Below, piece after piece: positions 33,600-45,920 of a stretch of 64,000 nt of DNA. The translations under genes and the position numbers were made by a program. The notes beneath the pieces are model-generated. The model did not search any database. It saw nothing but the letters and a program-made list of their open reading frames with translations, and was not told the origin of the DNA. The DNA comes from Marsupella aquatica (Eukaryota > Marchantiophyta), in NCBI GenBank assembly GCA_973895155.1, contig OZ316892.1, positions 3,224,001 to 3,288,000 on the forward strand, given 5' to 3'. Within the stretch, counting starts at the first letter, position 1. Each line of letters starts with the position of its first letter.

Positions 33600-35330
33600 A
33601 GACCCTTTAGAAATGAAAGGGCATGTCCTTTCAGTCTCTCAGTCTCCTTGCGTTCCTGCTAGCCTATATGAGGTAGAATTTGTGTCATTTTCAAGTATGA
33701 AGAAATAAAGTAGTGCCTGTGGCATGTGCTGCAGGACTGGAATCACCTTTGCTTGCAAATGCAAAAGGAATTCTTCTCCCTTCCTTGGTCTGAATGATTG
33801 AGAGTTTAGATCATTGAAGTAAAATTACTTGTATGAGATTGAATCTCAGAAGTATGGGGGAATAGATTTCTTAAGTGGTGACAACCCATCTTCTTGAGTT
33901 CTTGATGCATAGTTTTTGGCGTGACATTGCTTGTGCATGGGATGCAAAGATTGTTACTCACCAATTACCTGTGACTTCAATTTGATCATGATGGTGTTTA
34001 TTATTCGTGACTCAGAGTACCGACTGGATATCGAAGTGATTGATTACTAGTTTCTTCTGAGTACCTTTGGAAGGAAAGGTTGAGACGTGTTGACGGCATT
34101 TTAGTAATCATCCTAGTACAGTAATCCCTTCCAGAAATGTTCTTACGGATTTATCACCCAAATCACATCAAATGAAGTATTGATGAGAAGTTACCTTGGT
34201 GTTTTCCAGACTCCCTCATCATACCTCAAGATTTCATTGTGTTTTGTTATTTGTTTCCATTTTATTAATTGCATTTACAATGTTAAGCAAACATTCAAAT
34301 CTATGTCTTGCTGAGCAATCATAGTAAAAGGCTTAAACCTGTGTTTTTGTTACGTTAGTCATTCATAAGTGTTAAATGATAGAAAATCATTCCTTTCTTG
34401 TTCTTCCATGGGATCGAATACCGAGTTTTGGGCATTAAATGCTGATTTATGTCTTTAGTGCAAAACTACATCGCTCAACATAATGAATCGCACAAGAATG
34501 CAAGAAATGGTCAAAAGTCGGGTGCAGCACTCCAAAGACGTCCACAACAAACGAGTAAAAAAGATCCCTTGGGTAACGTGTAGCATAAGCCCCCTCTTTA
34601 AGGCAAGCAACAGCCCCTCACTGTAGCATGGCCCTAGCTATGGGCAACAGACCCCACAATGACTCCACTCATGGGGTCAGCAACAACCACATCCCTAGGG
34701 CACGAACACCAGCACGAGAGAAAACCAAACGTGCACGATGTATGTCTGGAACTCCATCCCAGGGTGGCAACACATGTCGTTGCTCCTTCATAACATGATA
34801 CGGTCTGGAATCACAACAAACGGTTACCACCACATCCCGTATGTCATCATGTGTCACCGTCCGCTCACCCATGACCACATCAAAGGATATGGACTCCCGT
34901 CCTATCCACGGGCGCCCCATAGACGCATGTGGGTTGGCCTAAGAGGCACGGGTGGGGAAGACCAAGTTGGAGGCACATGGAACTGGTGAAGACAAAGAAC
35001 TCATATTGTATTCTATTCTGCAGGTTCATAACAAAAGACAGGATGGACATGGCAAGTTATAGTTGTGGAATATATTTCTCCAAATTATAGTATTTACGCT
35101 TTAGAGGCACTTTACAACTGGAAACATGGTTTCCTTTCCTTCGAGATTCAAGATGAATGTTGCTCTTTCAAGGAGGTTGGTTTCCGTCCACAGATGATTG
35201 ATTTGTTGGTTGCTTATGTTATATATCAGGCTAAGCCTGAAGGAAGTGCCTCCTGATAAACTCCTTGAGATCTCTTTCAAAATGGCTACGAACTTGGATC
35301 GTGTCTAGGGTAAGAATTGAAACAGGCGAT
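33600..35330. other. Intergenic DNA, possible retroelement remains
   Basis: No recognisable protein. A stretch at 34500–35000 is less AT-rich and has short open frames on both strands without domains. It might be a 5' part of the LINE that follows, but this is not supported by motif. Confidence 0.4.
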
Positions 35331-35339
35331 GCTTAATAG

Positions 35340-37386
35340 ACAAATCACTCTTAAGTCTCTGAGAGAGAAAATGACAATGGTTCAAATTGCTTTAGAGTTG
35401 AATCCTTAGGATATTGATCTTCAGGTCAATTTGACGGATTGTACTAAGCAATTGAAACTGTTTGAGGCGGGTAAACTATGATGGATTTAGAATGTTATGC
35501 GGATGAATTGGATTCAACATGGGGATACTTGCTCTAGTTTACCATTTGACTCATTCAAATCTTGGTCAGTTGATTTGGAGGTGAAGGGCCTGTATGATGA
35601 TAATGGATCAGTTCAACACGATTGGGATGCACTGGATAATATTGCTACCAAATTTTTATTCTGATTTTCTTTCCTCAAAATATTGTCCTTCGGAAGTGGA
35701 GTTGAATCTTGTCCGGGATAAGGTACAGCAGTCAATTTCTCAAGAGGATGAATGTTTCTTGGAGGCGGAATTATCACTATCTGAAATTCATGCAGCCACA
35801 AAAGCTTTGGGACAACATAAAGCCCCTGGTCATGACGGTATTCCGGCTGAGTTCTTTCTGGCTTTCTGGGATCAGATAGGTCCTCCGTTGTTGAAAGCTC
35901 TCAAGTTTGGGATTGAGAAAGGAAGCTTTCGCCCTAATTTTTGAAAGGCATCATTGTGTTACTTAAGAAGAAGGGCGATGAACTTAAGATTGAGAATAAA
36001 AGGCCTATCTCGCTCTTGATGGTTAGTTATAAGGTGATGACCAAATCCTTTCAGCTACGTCTGGTTACTGTTCTAATGAAGGTTATCTCTGAGGTTGGAT
36101 AAGGTTGGATAAGGTTGGAATTGAGCTGAAGGTTGAGATTCTGATTTGGGAGTGTCAAGCCTTTTTCACTGGGCAGATGGGAATGATTTCTTTGGTGTCT
36201 CGACTGGGGTCTCAATGGCTAGTATTCATAAGTTGCTGTGGAAAAGTTGTCCAGGGCAGGTGGCTGGGATCAGCAAATGGAGATTGGATGTCCATTCTGC
36301 TCCCCCGGATCGCATTATCTGGGGTAACGTTTGGAAACCTTATAGAGAAGAAAAGATCAGCCACTTCCTTTGGCAATTAACTCATCGGCTGAATGCTACA
36401 TGTCATTACATTGGTAGAAGAACTGTCCGTCGTCTTGATGATGATCCTATCATACCATTTGTTCGGAATCCTGGTCTTTGGTGGTACCTTGGTGTGACTT
36501 GTCTACATAGAGTATTGTCTGCATTGTCAGTGGGAGTGTCCAGTGTCTGAGCAAATCTGGGACTGGTGTGTTCTTGTTATGCAACGTGCCTTAAGGGTTG
36601 GTAGTATGCCTTTACAGTGTGATGCTGTACATGCTTTTTGGTGCTCCATTTATCAGATGGAACAGGATTCCGTTGAAGTTATGGCATACGGTGAGAGGTA
36701 TTGTCAATTGGCACTTTTGGAAGGCTTGGTGTTCTCTGGAGAAGGAGCAGGTTTGTATCTCAGAATTTGGAATCAAGACCAAGATTTGGTTAGAGATTTG
36801 ACTCTGTCTGAAGCTCGCTTGGAAGAATTGATCCTCTGTTCTGGTGCAGCAGGGAAGTGACAGATGGCTGGACTTGGTTGGAAAAATGGTTCGTGACTAT
36901 GGTCGTAATGGAGGTCTTTTGTCTCTTATGGATGGCATTTTTTTCTGGTGGAGCTTCACCCTCTCTGGGCCTTTGGTCCTCCTTGAACAGTTTTTGTGGG
37001 GTATCCTTGGTTCACATTTACTTGTTTAGGTGATCCTTGGTTGTTAGTTGTAGTCCCCTGTCTTGTTGCAATTGTTTAATCTGTTCGTAGATTATTTGCT
37101 GGATGACACATGTTCAGATCTTCATGGATCTCTTCCTGTTTTCTAGTCTGAGTGGGACCTCACTCTTGCCATAGTTGCTTAGTTGCTTTTCCTTTTGGTG
37201 TGAGACGTGTTGTCTCCTGGCACCTGTAGTTACTGTTATTTCCTATTCCCTATTGACTAAATGCATTTGGTCTTTGTGTGGTTTTTGGCCTTTGACTTTT
37301 CTTGGTCTGGCTGGTGACTCCCTGTTTTTTATTGGGTTTTATTTTTCATATACGTAAAGTATTCCTTTCAAAAAACAAAACAAAAC
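35340..37386 (+). mobile_element. Decayed LINE (L1-type non-LTR retrotransposon)
   Basis: Several frames together give LINE ORF2 pieces in the correct order: the linker MNWIQHGDTCSSL before the reverse transcriptase; the RT start ALGQHKAPGHDGIPAEFF (35594–35944 frame); after a small frameshift near 35940, LLKKKGDELKIENKRPISLL; then, after a large internal deletion of the RT core including the YADD region, a zinc-binding RT-associated domain (IWGNVWKPYREEKISHFLWQL, 36146–36550, then ECPVSEQIWDW in another frame). The element ends in a poly(A)-like CAAAAAACAAAACAAAAC tail at about 37367–37386. Stops and frameshifts make it inactive. Confidence 0.85.
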
Positions 37387-37814
37387 AATTGGATGCAACA
37401 GCTTGCATGTTTTCCTTGCTTCTTTCTATCTCCACTCTAGATCTACTGTATGGTCCTTGGATAAAATTCACTTCCCAAATGAGAGGAGGCCACTTGGCGT
37501 AAAAGTTTACCAACCATAGTTAGACTGAAATATATATAACAAAAAACAAAAGGAGCCCAACAAGGAGACATGATTGAGCCTAATTCAAGGGGGCAACAAA
37601 AAAAGCCAGGAAATGGGTCCCTAGCTTATCTGTTTGTGTGTCATGTCCTCTGAGTTGTTTTCTAGACTACCTTCGGAGGTGGTCTAAAAATCTGATCCAA
37701 AGGACATCCTAGTTTCCAGCTGACAAAATCACGTGTCATGATTGTTATTCTTCTGACATTGATTTTAGTCATTCCTAGTGGTAGATTTCTCCTGTATGTT
37801 TTGGCTTGAATGTC

Positions 37815-38164
37815 GGGTGGATTGCTATGGGAAAACTGTAGCAAAAGTGTGTCCACTTGCTTGTAAAGTGCCCCTCACTACTATACCCCAACATACCTTT
37901 TGAGAAGTTGAGGCCCCTTATCAGTCACTAGCGAGTGAAACCAAGTACAGTAAATCCTCCCCTCCTCACACGGCCACTTTCCAATTGGGGGGTGGATTGC
38001 TATGGGAAGGGGTCGCACAAGTTTCCCACTTTATTGTAAAGTTCCACTTAGTACTTTACCCCATCATATCAATTGAGAAGTTGAGGCCCTTTATTAGGTC
38101 AATAACGGGTGAAGCCAAGTACAGTTAATCCTCTCCTCCCCACATGGGCACTTTCCAATTGGGA
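37815..38164. repeat. 175-bp tandem duplication
   Basis: Copies start GGTGGATTGCTATGGG at about 37816 and 37991 and end CACTTTCCAATTGGG. Shared interior includes GAGAAGTTGAGGCCC and AAGCCAAGTACAGT-like sequence. Confidence 0.85.
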
Positions 38165-39229
38165 GGCCATTAACCCTTTGAATGCAAGATCTTTTGGACT
38201 TTATCGATGAATTGTTTATGACTCGAAGGCAAGAATTAACCGGATTGGGACATCAGAAACACTTTATGTCAAAACTTTCGAACTTTATTGGCTAGTAAAG
38301 TAAAGTACTCAGAGGCAACAAATAAATGAGATTGGGTTTATTGTAGGACAAGAAACGGCATGATTGTGTGACTAGCATCTTGTTCTAGACGGACTAGTAC
38401 AAGGTCCTTTAGTTTGCTCAACTGCCCAGTCGATGAAAGGAGGTTTTGGTGCTACGGTAGGTGTTGTCAATTGTCAACAACCCCATTTTAGGTTAGGCAC
38501 AATGATTGACAAATAAGTACTGGTAGGATATCCTAACCCAGATGGACCATTTTCAAATGTAGCTGAAACTTAAATCGTATCTTTCTTGTGTTCAACAGTG
38601 ACAAATCGGGTCTTAAAAGTTGCATGGTCAAAACATAGGTTCAAATCTTGTTGGATAAACCATTAGCCTATATGTAGTAGCTAGAAGTATATTACATAAA
38701 CAACAGAAAACCCGAGGGTTTTGCCCTCCAGCTTGAATATATACATCACAGTGCCCAAGGGCAGAAAATGCCTAACCGGGAGACATGAAGGAAATCTGAG
38801 TATCAACTTCCTCCATACAACCAGAACAAGTAACCTAGCAGATTTTTGTAGGTGCAAAAGATGACATAGAGAAGCTCCAAGTACCATAGCCAACTGTTCA
38901 AGGCCTTTACTTGAAAGCTTGTAAATTACTGAGTGAATCATCATTTTGTTTCCCTCCCTAGCCTCGCTCCTCTCGACCAGAAGAACCTGTATTTACCAGC
39001 CCTGGTGTGTCCTGCAAATCTAATTATATAATTCTGATGGAAAGCTTAACAAGGATTCTTAACCATGCTTATGTTTGGGAGGTTTCATAAAGGTCCTTAG
39101 ATATTTTGTCACTCCAATCAAAGTTCCTTATCATCAACTTTTTTTTGTGCTAAGTCGAATGGCACTACTGAATAAAACAATCTGAATCCTGAAAAGACTG
39201 ATTACATCACAATGTTTGGAGTATTCCTA

Positions 39230-39850
39230 AAACAGGATGACAACTGTTTTGGGAAATTACACCTAGGGTTTGCTGTGAAGCTTGGATGGATTGGCACAGA
39301 ACGTCTAAATAGACTCTACTTAGTAGTATCTTTTATTGTTTTGACTGAAATCTGAGGTGTAAATGGGCTCACTGCCATTTGTAGCCGGCTTTAATTCACT
39401 GGTGGTAACTGACTCCGCCAAGGGATCCGCATGCTCAAATTACTCAGGTGCTCTTCACAAATTGAAAAGTCCTTCCCAAAGTAATCATTAGTGGCTCATA
39501 CCGAACTATGAAGAGCTTCCTTCACAAAAGTGAAAGGTATGTTGGTAATTGGATTGTAATAGTTGCTCATTTTTGTAGTTGTTGGAAACAGAGTAAATGG
39601 TCTCATAACTTTGCAAGAGAGTAGAATGGATATCAAAGAACACCCTGAAAAAGTTGAGATTATGCAAAGATTGAAAAGTTATAGAAAAAACAAGTTTGTC
39701 AAAAATGAACAGTTTAAAATTGGCCCAGGTTCCTCAAACACTACTCATGTCATCCTAAGCAAAAATGAAGAACCCTTCCAGAAACATTTTGTCACTTTTT
39801 TGGGGTGTAAATGGACCAACAACTTTTTACTAACTTTGCCCCAAAACTAA
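39230..39850. repeat. Dispersed repeat, family C, second copy
   Basis: Degenerate relative of 10130–10720 in the same orientation, with CAAATTACTCAGGTGCTCTTCACAA- and GAACACCCTGAAAAA-type landmarks. No protein domain. Confidence 0.5.
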
Positions 39851-40184
39851 GGTGTCCTCCAAACAATTTTATCTATTGACTTGACCCACAAGTTGTTTAT
39901 GGGTTAGTATTGCCTCAGTAGACATAACTCTATTGGCATAGGGCCTCTCCTACCACATGGCAATGCAATATTGGCTGCAACACATGGAACTAGAACTTTT
40001 GGCCTACAACACATGGAAGGGAGAGATAAGCAAGTTAAGCCCACAACCAATTGCACCTCCATAAGGGGAGGCCCTACACTCATGGAGACAAACTAAGATT
40101 GAGAGGCATTTGCAATGGTAATACTATTACACTAGCCTGATGCCTATGAGTTGTACAAAAAATGTCGAGGTGATATAAAGATGT

Positions 40185-40375
40185 CCACGTGATAAAACTT
40201 TACATGTTGAGCTGATAAAACTTTAGATGTTGAGCTGCTAAAAGATGTTGAGGTGATAAAAGATGCCGAGGAGAGAAAAGATGTTGAGGAGAAAAAGGAT
40301 GTCAAGGAGAAATAAAGATGTCAAGGTGAAAAAAGATGTCAAGGTGAGAAATAGATGTCAAGGTGAGAAATAGAA
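40185..40375. repeat. Degenerate ~18–20 bp tandem repeat, GATGTCAAGGTGA type
   Basis: About nine successive units resemble AAAGATGTNNAGGNGANAAA. The first half reads in frame as a charged heptad-like peptide (DVELLKDVEVIKDAEERKD…), then a stop interrupts it. It is likely simple repeat expansion. Confidence 0.8.
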
Positions 40376-40542
40376 AGTTTTTTGGGAGATAGTTGGAGGA
40401 ATAAATTTTGGGAGAGAGTTAGAGGGATAAAGTTTTGGGAGCACGAGAAACCAGTGTTATGACACGTCCTAATGCTTTTTCTGGTTTTGTGTGGGGGGGA
40501 GAAGGGGGTTAACTTTTGGGGAGCTTTTTGGAGGCTTTTTCT

Positions 40543-40665
40543 GAGCAAGAGAACCCAAACCGGCGCCGTATTGCTCTGGGGGAGTAAGTTTTTGGGAGCA
40601 AGAGAACTCACACCGGCGCCGAATTGCTCTGGGGAGTAAGTTTTTGGGAGCAAGAGAACTCTTGT
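40543..40665. repeat. 52–53 bp tandem repeat
   Basis: Copies begin GAGCAAGAGAAC at 40543, 40596 and (partial) 40648. The core ACCGGCGCCG is a 10-bp near-palindrome, followed by ATTGCTCTGGGG and AGTAAGTTTTTGG. Confidence 0.85.
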
Positions 40666-41346
40666 TTCTGACTTTCTGTGGTGGTGGTGAAGATTTTGGG
40701 AGCAAGGGTCCTCCTTGAATATAGATATTCCAAGACAGCTCCAACAAAAAGAGGTGCAATCTTTTTGGGGAATCACGGTACCGCCTGATTTCGAGGGTGA
40801 TCTCATAACATGTGTCTTCAAAGCACTGCTTCGATCCCACTATCTCGACTTGTGAGGCCGACATCGCTCATCTGACGACAGCCTCTCGTCCTCCGACGAC
40901 TGAGCTTGTGTAAGCTGCAATTCTGCATGTGATGCACAACAGTAGGAGGAGGCTAAAGAAGCATCGTCTTTCCAGTGCAGCACAGGTTCTCAAATCTCAA
41001 CGTCCTCATTGTGGCAACGTTTTCGAGGCAGCGTACTTGTCTGCCTGATGCTCTGCAACGGATCTATCTTCTACACACGTACGTAAGTCTGAGTCGATTC
41101 TCTGGGAGCAGAGCTTGGTGCAGAAGCTTTGTACAGTGTAGACGGCTCCTCCTAGATGGACACTTCAAATGTGCAACCCCAGGCTAATCCAATGCCATAT
41201 TTTCCTCCCCTTCATGGGTTGGTTGCTTTGCTTTGGGATCATGTCTCCCCAGTAGGTTTTTTGGGACCCCACTAGAGGTCCCTTCCAAAATTCCTGGCAC
41301 CACAACGTGTCACGTCAACAACAATCATAACAAACAAGACTAGTCA

Positions 41347-41462
41347 ATTTTGTGAATCAAACTTATAGTTTTTATTCATGTTTGTATCAATTTGGGTGTA
41401 AATAATTTTGTGAATCAAACTTATAGTTTTTATTCATGTTTGTATCAATTTGGGTGTAAATT
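41347..41462. repeat. 58-bp nearly perfect tandem duplication
   Basis: Two copies starting at 41347 and 41405 (ATTTTGTGAATCAAACTTAT…) appear identical over about 57 bp, so this is the youngest tandem duplication in the window. Confidence 0.9.
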
Positions 41463-41734
41463 TTGGGACACCATACTGTAAAAAGAAAAATAAAATCATT
41501 GGAAATGCAAAGAACAAAACAGTTAAAACTGTCACTATGTAACCTTTTTAGTTATATTTCCAATTTTAAAACTTAAATTCAAAGATTTATAAAAAATATT
41601 TTTCATATAATAAATAATGACTAAAAACTAACTTGATAACTTCCTTGTTAAACCGCAACTCCCGGTATGTAAGGACCTCTCGTATTGTACGGCCATTAAT
41701 GTTGGGAAGAGCACATAGAAACCCAAGATCGGGG

Positions 41735-42095
41735 AGGAGGAATGGCTGGAATCTTGAAAGTTCATCGAATTTTATACTCAAAACTATTTACTCATTCTCA
41801 AAACAAAAAAATATCCAGTCATAGATCTCATTGAGATCTTTCTTTTGCACCCTAGATCGCCTTCTAACATGGATGAATAAGATTTCTAGAGGCATTACAA
41901 AATGGACGGCAAAGATCGTAAAATCAACAAAATCGACGGCTAAGAAGGCTTGGATTTGTTTAATTTTTCATTTGAAAAATATTAACCCATTTGCAAAACG
42001 GACAGAACCCATCCATAGATCTATTTGAGATCTTTCTTTTGAGCCATAGATTGGCCATTATGATGGACGGACGAGATTTCCGGAGATAAGAAATG
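41735..42095. repeat. 194-bp tandem duplication
   Basis: Copies are aligned by ATAGATCT at 41821 and 42015. They share GAGATCTTTCTTTTG, GGATGNANNNGATTTC and ACAAAATGGA-type blocks, with marked divergence. Confidence 0.7.
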
Positions 42096-42184
42096 GAGAG
42101 AGCTCAGATCAACTCTTCCCCCTGATTTTATTAGCCAAGGGGTTCACGAACTAATTTGCCCTTGGGCAACGTGATATATCTTAG

Positions 42185-42790
42185 TGCCATAGGTTTCTTG
42201 CCTTTTATTCTCTTGAAAATTCTGCACTTGTTCTGGCATTTGTATAACTGCAACAGGGGCTGCAAGAAGTGATAGATATGTAAGTGCATAACCCTTTATA
42301 AGTAAATATACAGCACTTGTTGTAGAGTTTTCATAACTGCAACAAGAGCTCCACTAAATGACAAGTATGAAGGGCAAAATAGTTTATAAGTATGTGTAAG
42401 AAATGGCCACAAACTATAAGCTTAACTGGGAAACACAATCCCACAGGCGAGAGGGTTTACTGACACTTGTGGGGAAGGGTGCAGATTTGGACCTGAAACA
42501 AATGTGCAAACCCTAGTTACTTAGGAAACACTATCCCGCTGGCAAGAGACACAATGAGGATTTTATTTACACTTGTGGGGAAGATAGACCCAATAAGAGT
42601 TGACCTGCACTTATGGGGTAGAGCGCAAATTCCACATGGAACAGGTGCAAACCTTGGCTACTTGCAATGGCATCAGGATCTTCCCTTTTCTTTCCTTGAC
42701 CATTCTGCTTTTGGTCTGGCCTAATTATATCTGCAACGAGGACTGCACTAACGACAAATATATAAGTGCATAACCCTCGTTGAGAGATTA
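42185..42790. repeat. Nested tandem repeats
   Basis: Outer copies at about 42189 and 42682 share CTTNCCTTTT, CTGCAAC and ATATNTAAGTGCATAACCCT. Between them, 95-bp units start GGAAACACNATCCC at 42429 and 42524, with ACACTTGTGGGGAAG. Confidence 0.65.
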
Positions 42791-45689
42791 TCTGAGATAA
42801 GTACAGTCAAAGATTTTGAGGAGACAAGAGAATCATACCTGGACATCACATGACAACTTATAAGATGTGACCAGGGAAAGAGGGATGATGAAGTTGATTA
42901 AAGTGAGATGGCAACTTGTGGAATGTGACCAGAGACCAATAAGTGATGACCACATGGCATCAATGTGAGAAGGGACAATGAAAGCAATCATGATGTCAAT
43001 TATTAGTGCCATGCGTAAAATTGTACACTTATCGCATAGTGATAACCACATGCAACTGCACCACCCTAGCTTTCCTAGGAGTGTGCCCAAAGGAAAAGAC
43101 ATTATATTTGGCAATTGCAATTCTCGTGTGGGGATGTGTACTCCCCCGTGCATTTCGTTGCAATAACTACCTCAACGTGGGCATGGCGGATAGTCTGGCG
43201 TGCGACAGAGCCCAGACTGCGAGGGATTAACGTTCTGACGAACAATTAGTGACAGTAATTGGAGTAGGTGAGGAGATTTGAACTAGCGCAGAGAAAAACG
43301 AGAGGAAAAGGAGATGGTCGACATTGAGTGGTTTGCTGGCACGCGAGCTACGCATGGCTCGTGCTGTTCCGTCAGTGCAGTGCTGATTAGGTTCTCGTAC
43401 TTCGTCCATTGTGCTATGGTGTTTAACGCTGTCAACACCAACGTGCTCACACAATCGGAATACAGATCGGTAGAAAAAGGGAACAGAGACTATCAAGGAA
43501 AGCTGACTCTGCTGCGAGATCGCGTCCCACTCTCGCAAATAGCTGTGATTGCGACAGTAAAGAATCGCGTAAAGGAGTGGATTCGACGGCAAGGTACCCT
43601 TTCCTGGCAAGCAAGCGAACTGTTCAAATAAAGGAGAACAAAGGAGTAGAGGAATTTGGCATATGTTGGGCGAGTCTGTAGGTTCTCTCAGCCCTGCCCT
43701 GACGAGCGCACCCACAATCCCCACCCACTGCGCCGGTTGAAGGGCGAGGGTGTGAACCTTGCCTCGAATACGCCTAATCAAAATCCACTGTGCGCCCATT
43801 GGGGGGAAGAGAGTAAATTACAGGTTGCTGCATGCGATCGCATGTTTGCTTTAAAAATGTTCTGTACATATGGCGCCGATGGAAGCTCCACTGGTGCAAA
43901 CAGATCGCGTTGTGACCTTTTAATGCAAGGAATGGCTGACACTAGCTCTAGAGAATTTTATTGCAATAAATGCCAATGGCTGTGCACATCCTGTAAGAAC
44001 AAGACAATTCAAATCTGTGCCAGAATCACGCCAGCAAGTACACAAATGTCGGAATAATTTACATGCCACGAGATGGAGCGCAACAATTCATTGCAAATTC
44101 AAATGATCTTGAATTGCAAGTCAGCGGAATTCTATTGCACTCATCTGTTCCAAACCCCAGTATACAGGTCACACTATTGTTGATGACAAGAACGTTCTTG
44201 CTCACATCAACTAGATGAAGAGCAGAGAAAACATTGACGCATCCATATGGAAACTCGTGGGATTGGTCTGAGGCAACACTGGTGGCGGTCTTGAAGACAT
44301 CCTGGAGTAACGATACTTGATACCGGCAATTCGACAAATCAATTTCTGCATACACCCGGAAAGCACAATACACGGCAATTGAGACATCACTGCGCGTATC
44401 TGTTTCAGCGACAAGATACGCAACAGGGAGCATCCTACTCTTGACAGGCCGATATCATACAAGTAGGGCAACAAGCGAGCAGTCTTCTCCACTCCGCAAC
44501 GCGCATAGCGTCTAGGAGAAACACCAAATCTTCAGTCAAATTGAAAGAACGTATTGGACCACTTGGGTTAAGAGACAACGTCATCATTTAGTCGCGACAT
44601 CCATTACCCGGATATTAAGTTGTGCTAGTCACAAACAATTCATTAGACACTCCTCTCCGAGTAGTGAAACGCGAAGTAGATGCATTCGTTAAGAGAACGC
44701 TGAGTGGCACGGGAGGCCACAGTGGAAGAAACGAAACTGAACTTCTTTCAATAGTTGGAGATGCGTATCCTTCTCCTGCCAGCCGACCGAAATAAGAAAT
44801 CTAACGGACTTCGTTTAAGCACCTTGCCATGTCGAACCTTTACACTGACACCCGCCGTGGCTCAAAACTATAATTCCTTCGACGCGGGTTTACGATCCCA
44901 AGCCTCGGCGGACAGGTAGTAGTCGACAAGGAAACGGATTAACTGCAGACTATAAAATATACTAATTCGCGAAACTGAACTCGAAATTGAATACTGCCCA
45001 TGTAGACAACTCATAGTTTCCATGTAACTCATTAAAACAGCTGTGCAATCTACTCAGTGAGAAACTAACAGCACTGTTAACAACTTCCAAGGAAGCGGTC
45101 AGGACTCTCAGCACTCTGAAATAAACCGGCAGCTCAGCTTTCTGAAAGCTTTTCAAAATGGTGATGTGAAAAACAGTGAAGGTCAGAAATAACCAAAGAC
45201 ATTAGAGAAAATCGATTAGAGAACAACACATCCACATCAGAGGTCGAGCGGACGGTGCGAAGCGGTGGCACAAGACATCGACCATCAGACAAACATACGT
45301 CGAGAGACGGGTCGAGAAACAGAAGAACAATCCGCTTTTGCGGCCTCTCTAATTATATTCCATCATCGAGGGCGCTAATCCCTAATCTAGCCGTTCCCAG
45401 CTAGGAGGCGCTTAGGGAGGAAAGTTTCAGCAGTTCGGTAGTGAAGCACAAGTCAACACCGTTGTACTCTACCCCATGAGCCAGGCCGGCTTATCTGTAC
45501 AATGGTCACTTCAGGCCCTGACATGTGACTAAAGCAAAACTATAACCCTCTTCGCTGCTTGGGAGGGGACATTTTGAGTCGAACCCTCCCCATCCCACAT
45601 TTATTTCCCAGTCATTTGCGAGTGCAGCGACATCATTCACGCCTTTGGCTGCACAGCTGCTACCTCCTTCCAAGCCTCCGGCCGACATC

Positions 45690-45899
45690 TCACATGTAAA
45701 AGAACCTGTACACAAGGAATACCAAAATCACGGTCGACAGAACGTTCAGCGCCATCTTCGAATTGAAACCCAGAGTCGACATCTTGCGTTGCTCTGCCTT
45801 CGCGTGTACTATGATAGGTGCAGTCTCGGAGAGCTCTTCAAGGAAGCTGCTGCTCGCGAGCTCGACGTCGGAACTGTACTCGCCCGTCGGGTGAAGCAT
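45690..45899 (-). CDS. Small tail-anchored-type membrane protein, function unknown
   Basis: A 69-residue open frame starts at the ATG at 45899 (the frame extends to a GTG at 45920). An acidic, Ser-rich N-terminal half (YSSDVELASSSFLEELSE) is followed by a basic QRKMSTLGFNSK stretch and a single C-terminal hydrophobic helix (MALNVLSTVILVFLVYRFF) ending two residues from the stop, the layout of a tail-anchored ER or organelle membrane protein. Codon third positions are C/G-rich compared with the surrounding AT-rich DNA, which supports real coding. A TATA-like TTTTAAATAA lies about 180 bp upstream on the same strand. No family is recognised. An upstream exon cannot be excluded. Confidence 0.5.
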   Translation of the reverse strand: MLHPTGEYSSDVELASSSFLEELSETAPIIVHAKAEQRKMSTLGFNSKMALNVLSTVILVFLVYRFFYM

Positions 45900-45920
45900 G
45901 CGTGAAGATGGGAGACACAC

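Larger units (their letters stand above)
39870..45680. other. Repeat-rich intergenic DNA
   Basis: Contains several local tandem arrays (listed) and open frames without domains. The longest are 43227–43799 minus (190 codons) and 43314–43631 plus on the opposite strand; neither has a homologue that can be recognised, so neither is called a gene. Confidence 0.5.

Noticed and set aside
40339-40821. 160-codon minus-strand ORF
   Set aside because: It runs across the 53-bp and 20-bp tandem repeats and its sequence is simply their translation.
40975-41187. Possible leucine-rich-repeat fragment (LPDALQRIYLL)
   Set aside because: Only one weak motif, not followed by further repeats in any frame.
43227-43799. 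190-codon minus-strand ORF
   Set aside because: It starts at an ATG but shows no domain, no membrane or signal pattern, and a competing 105-codon ORF lies on the other strand.
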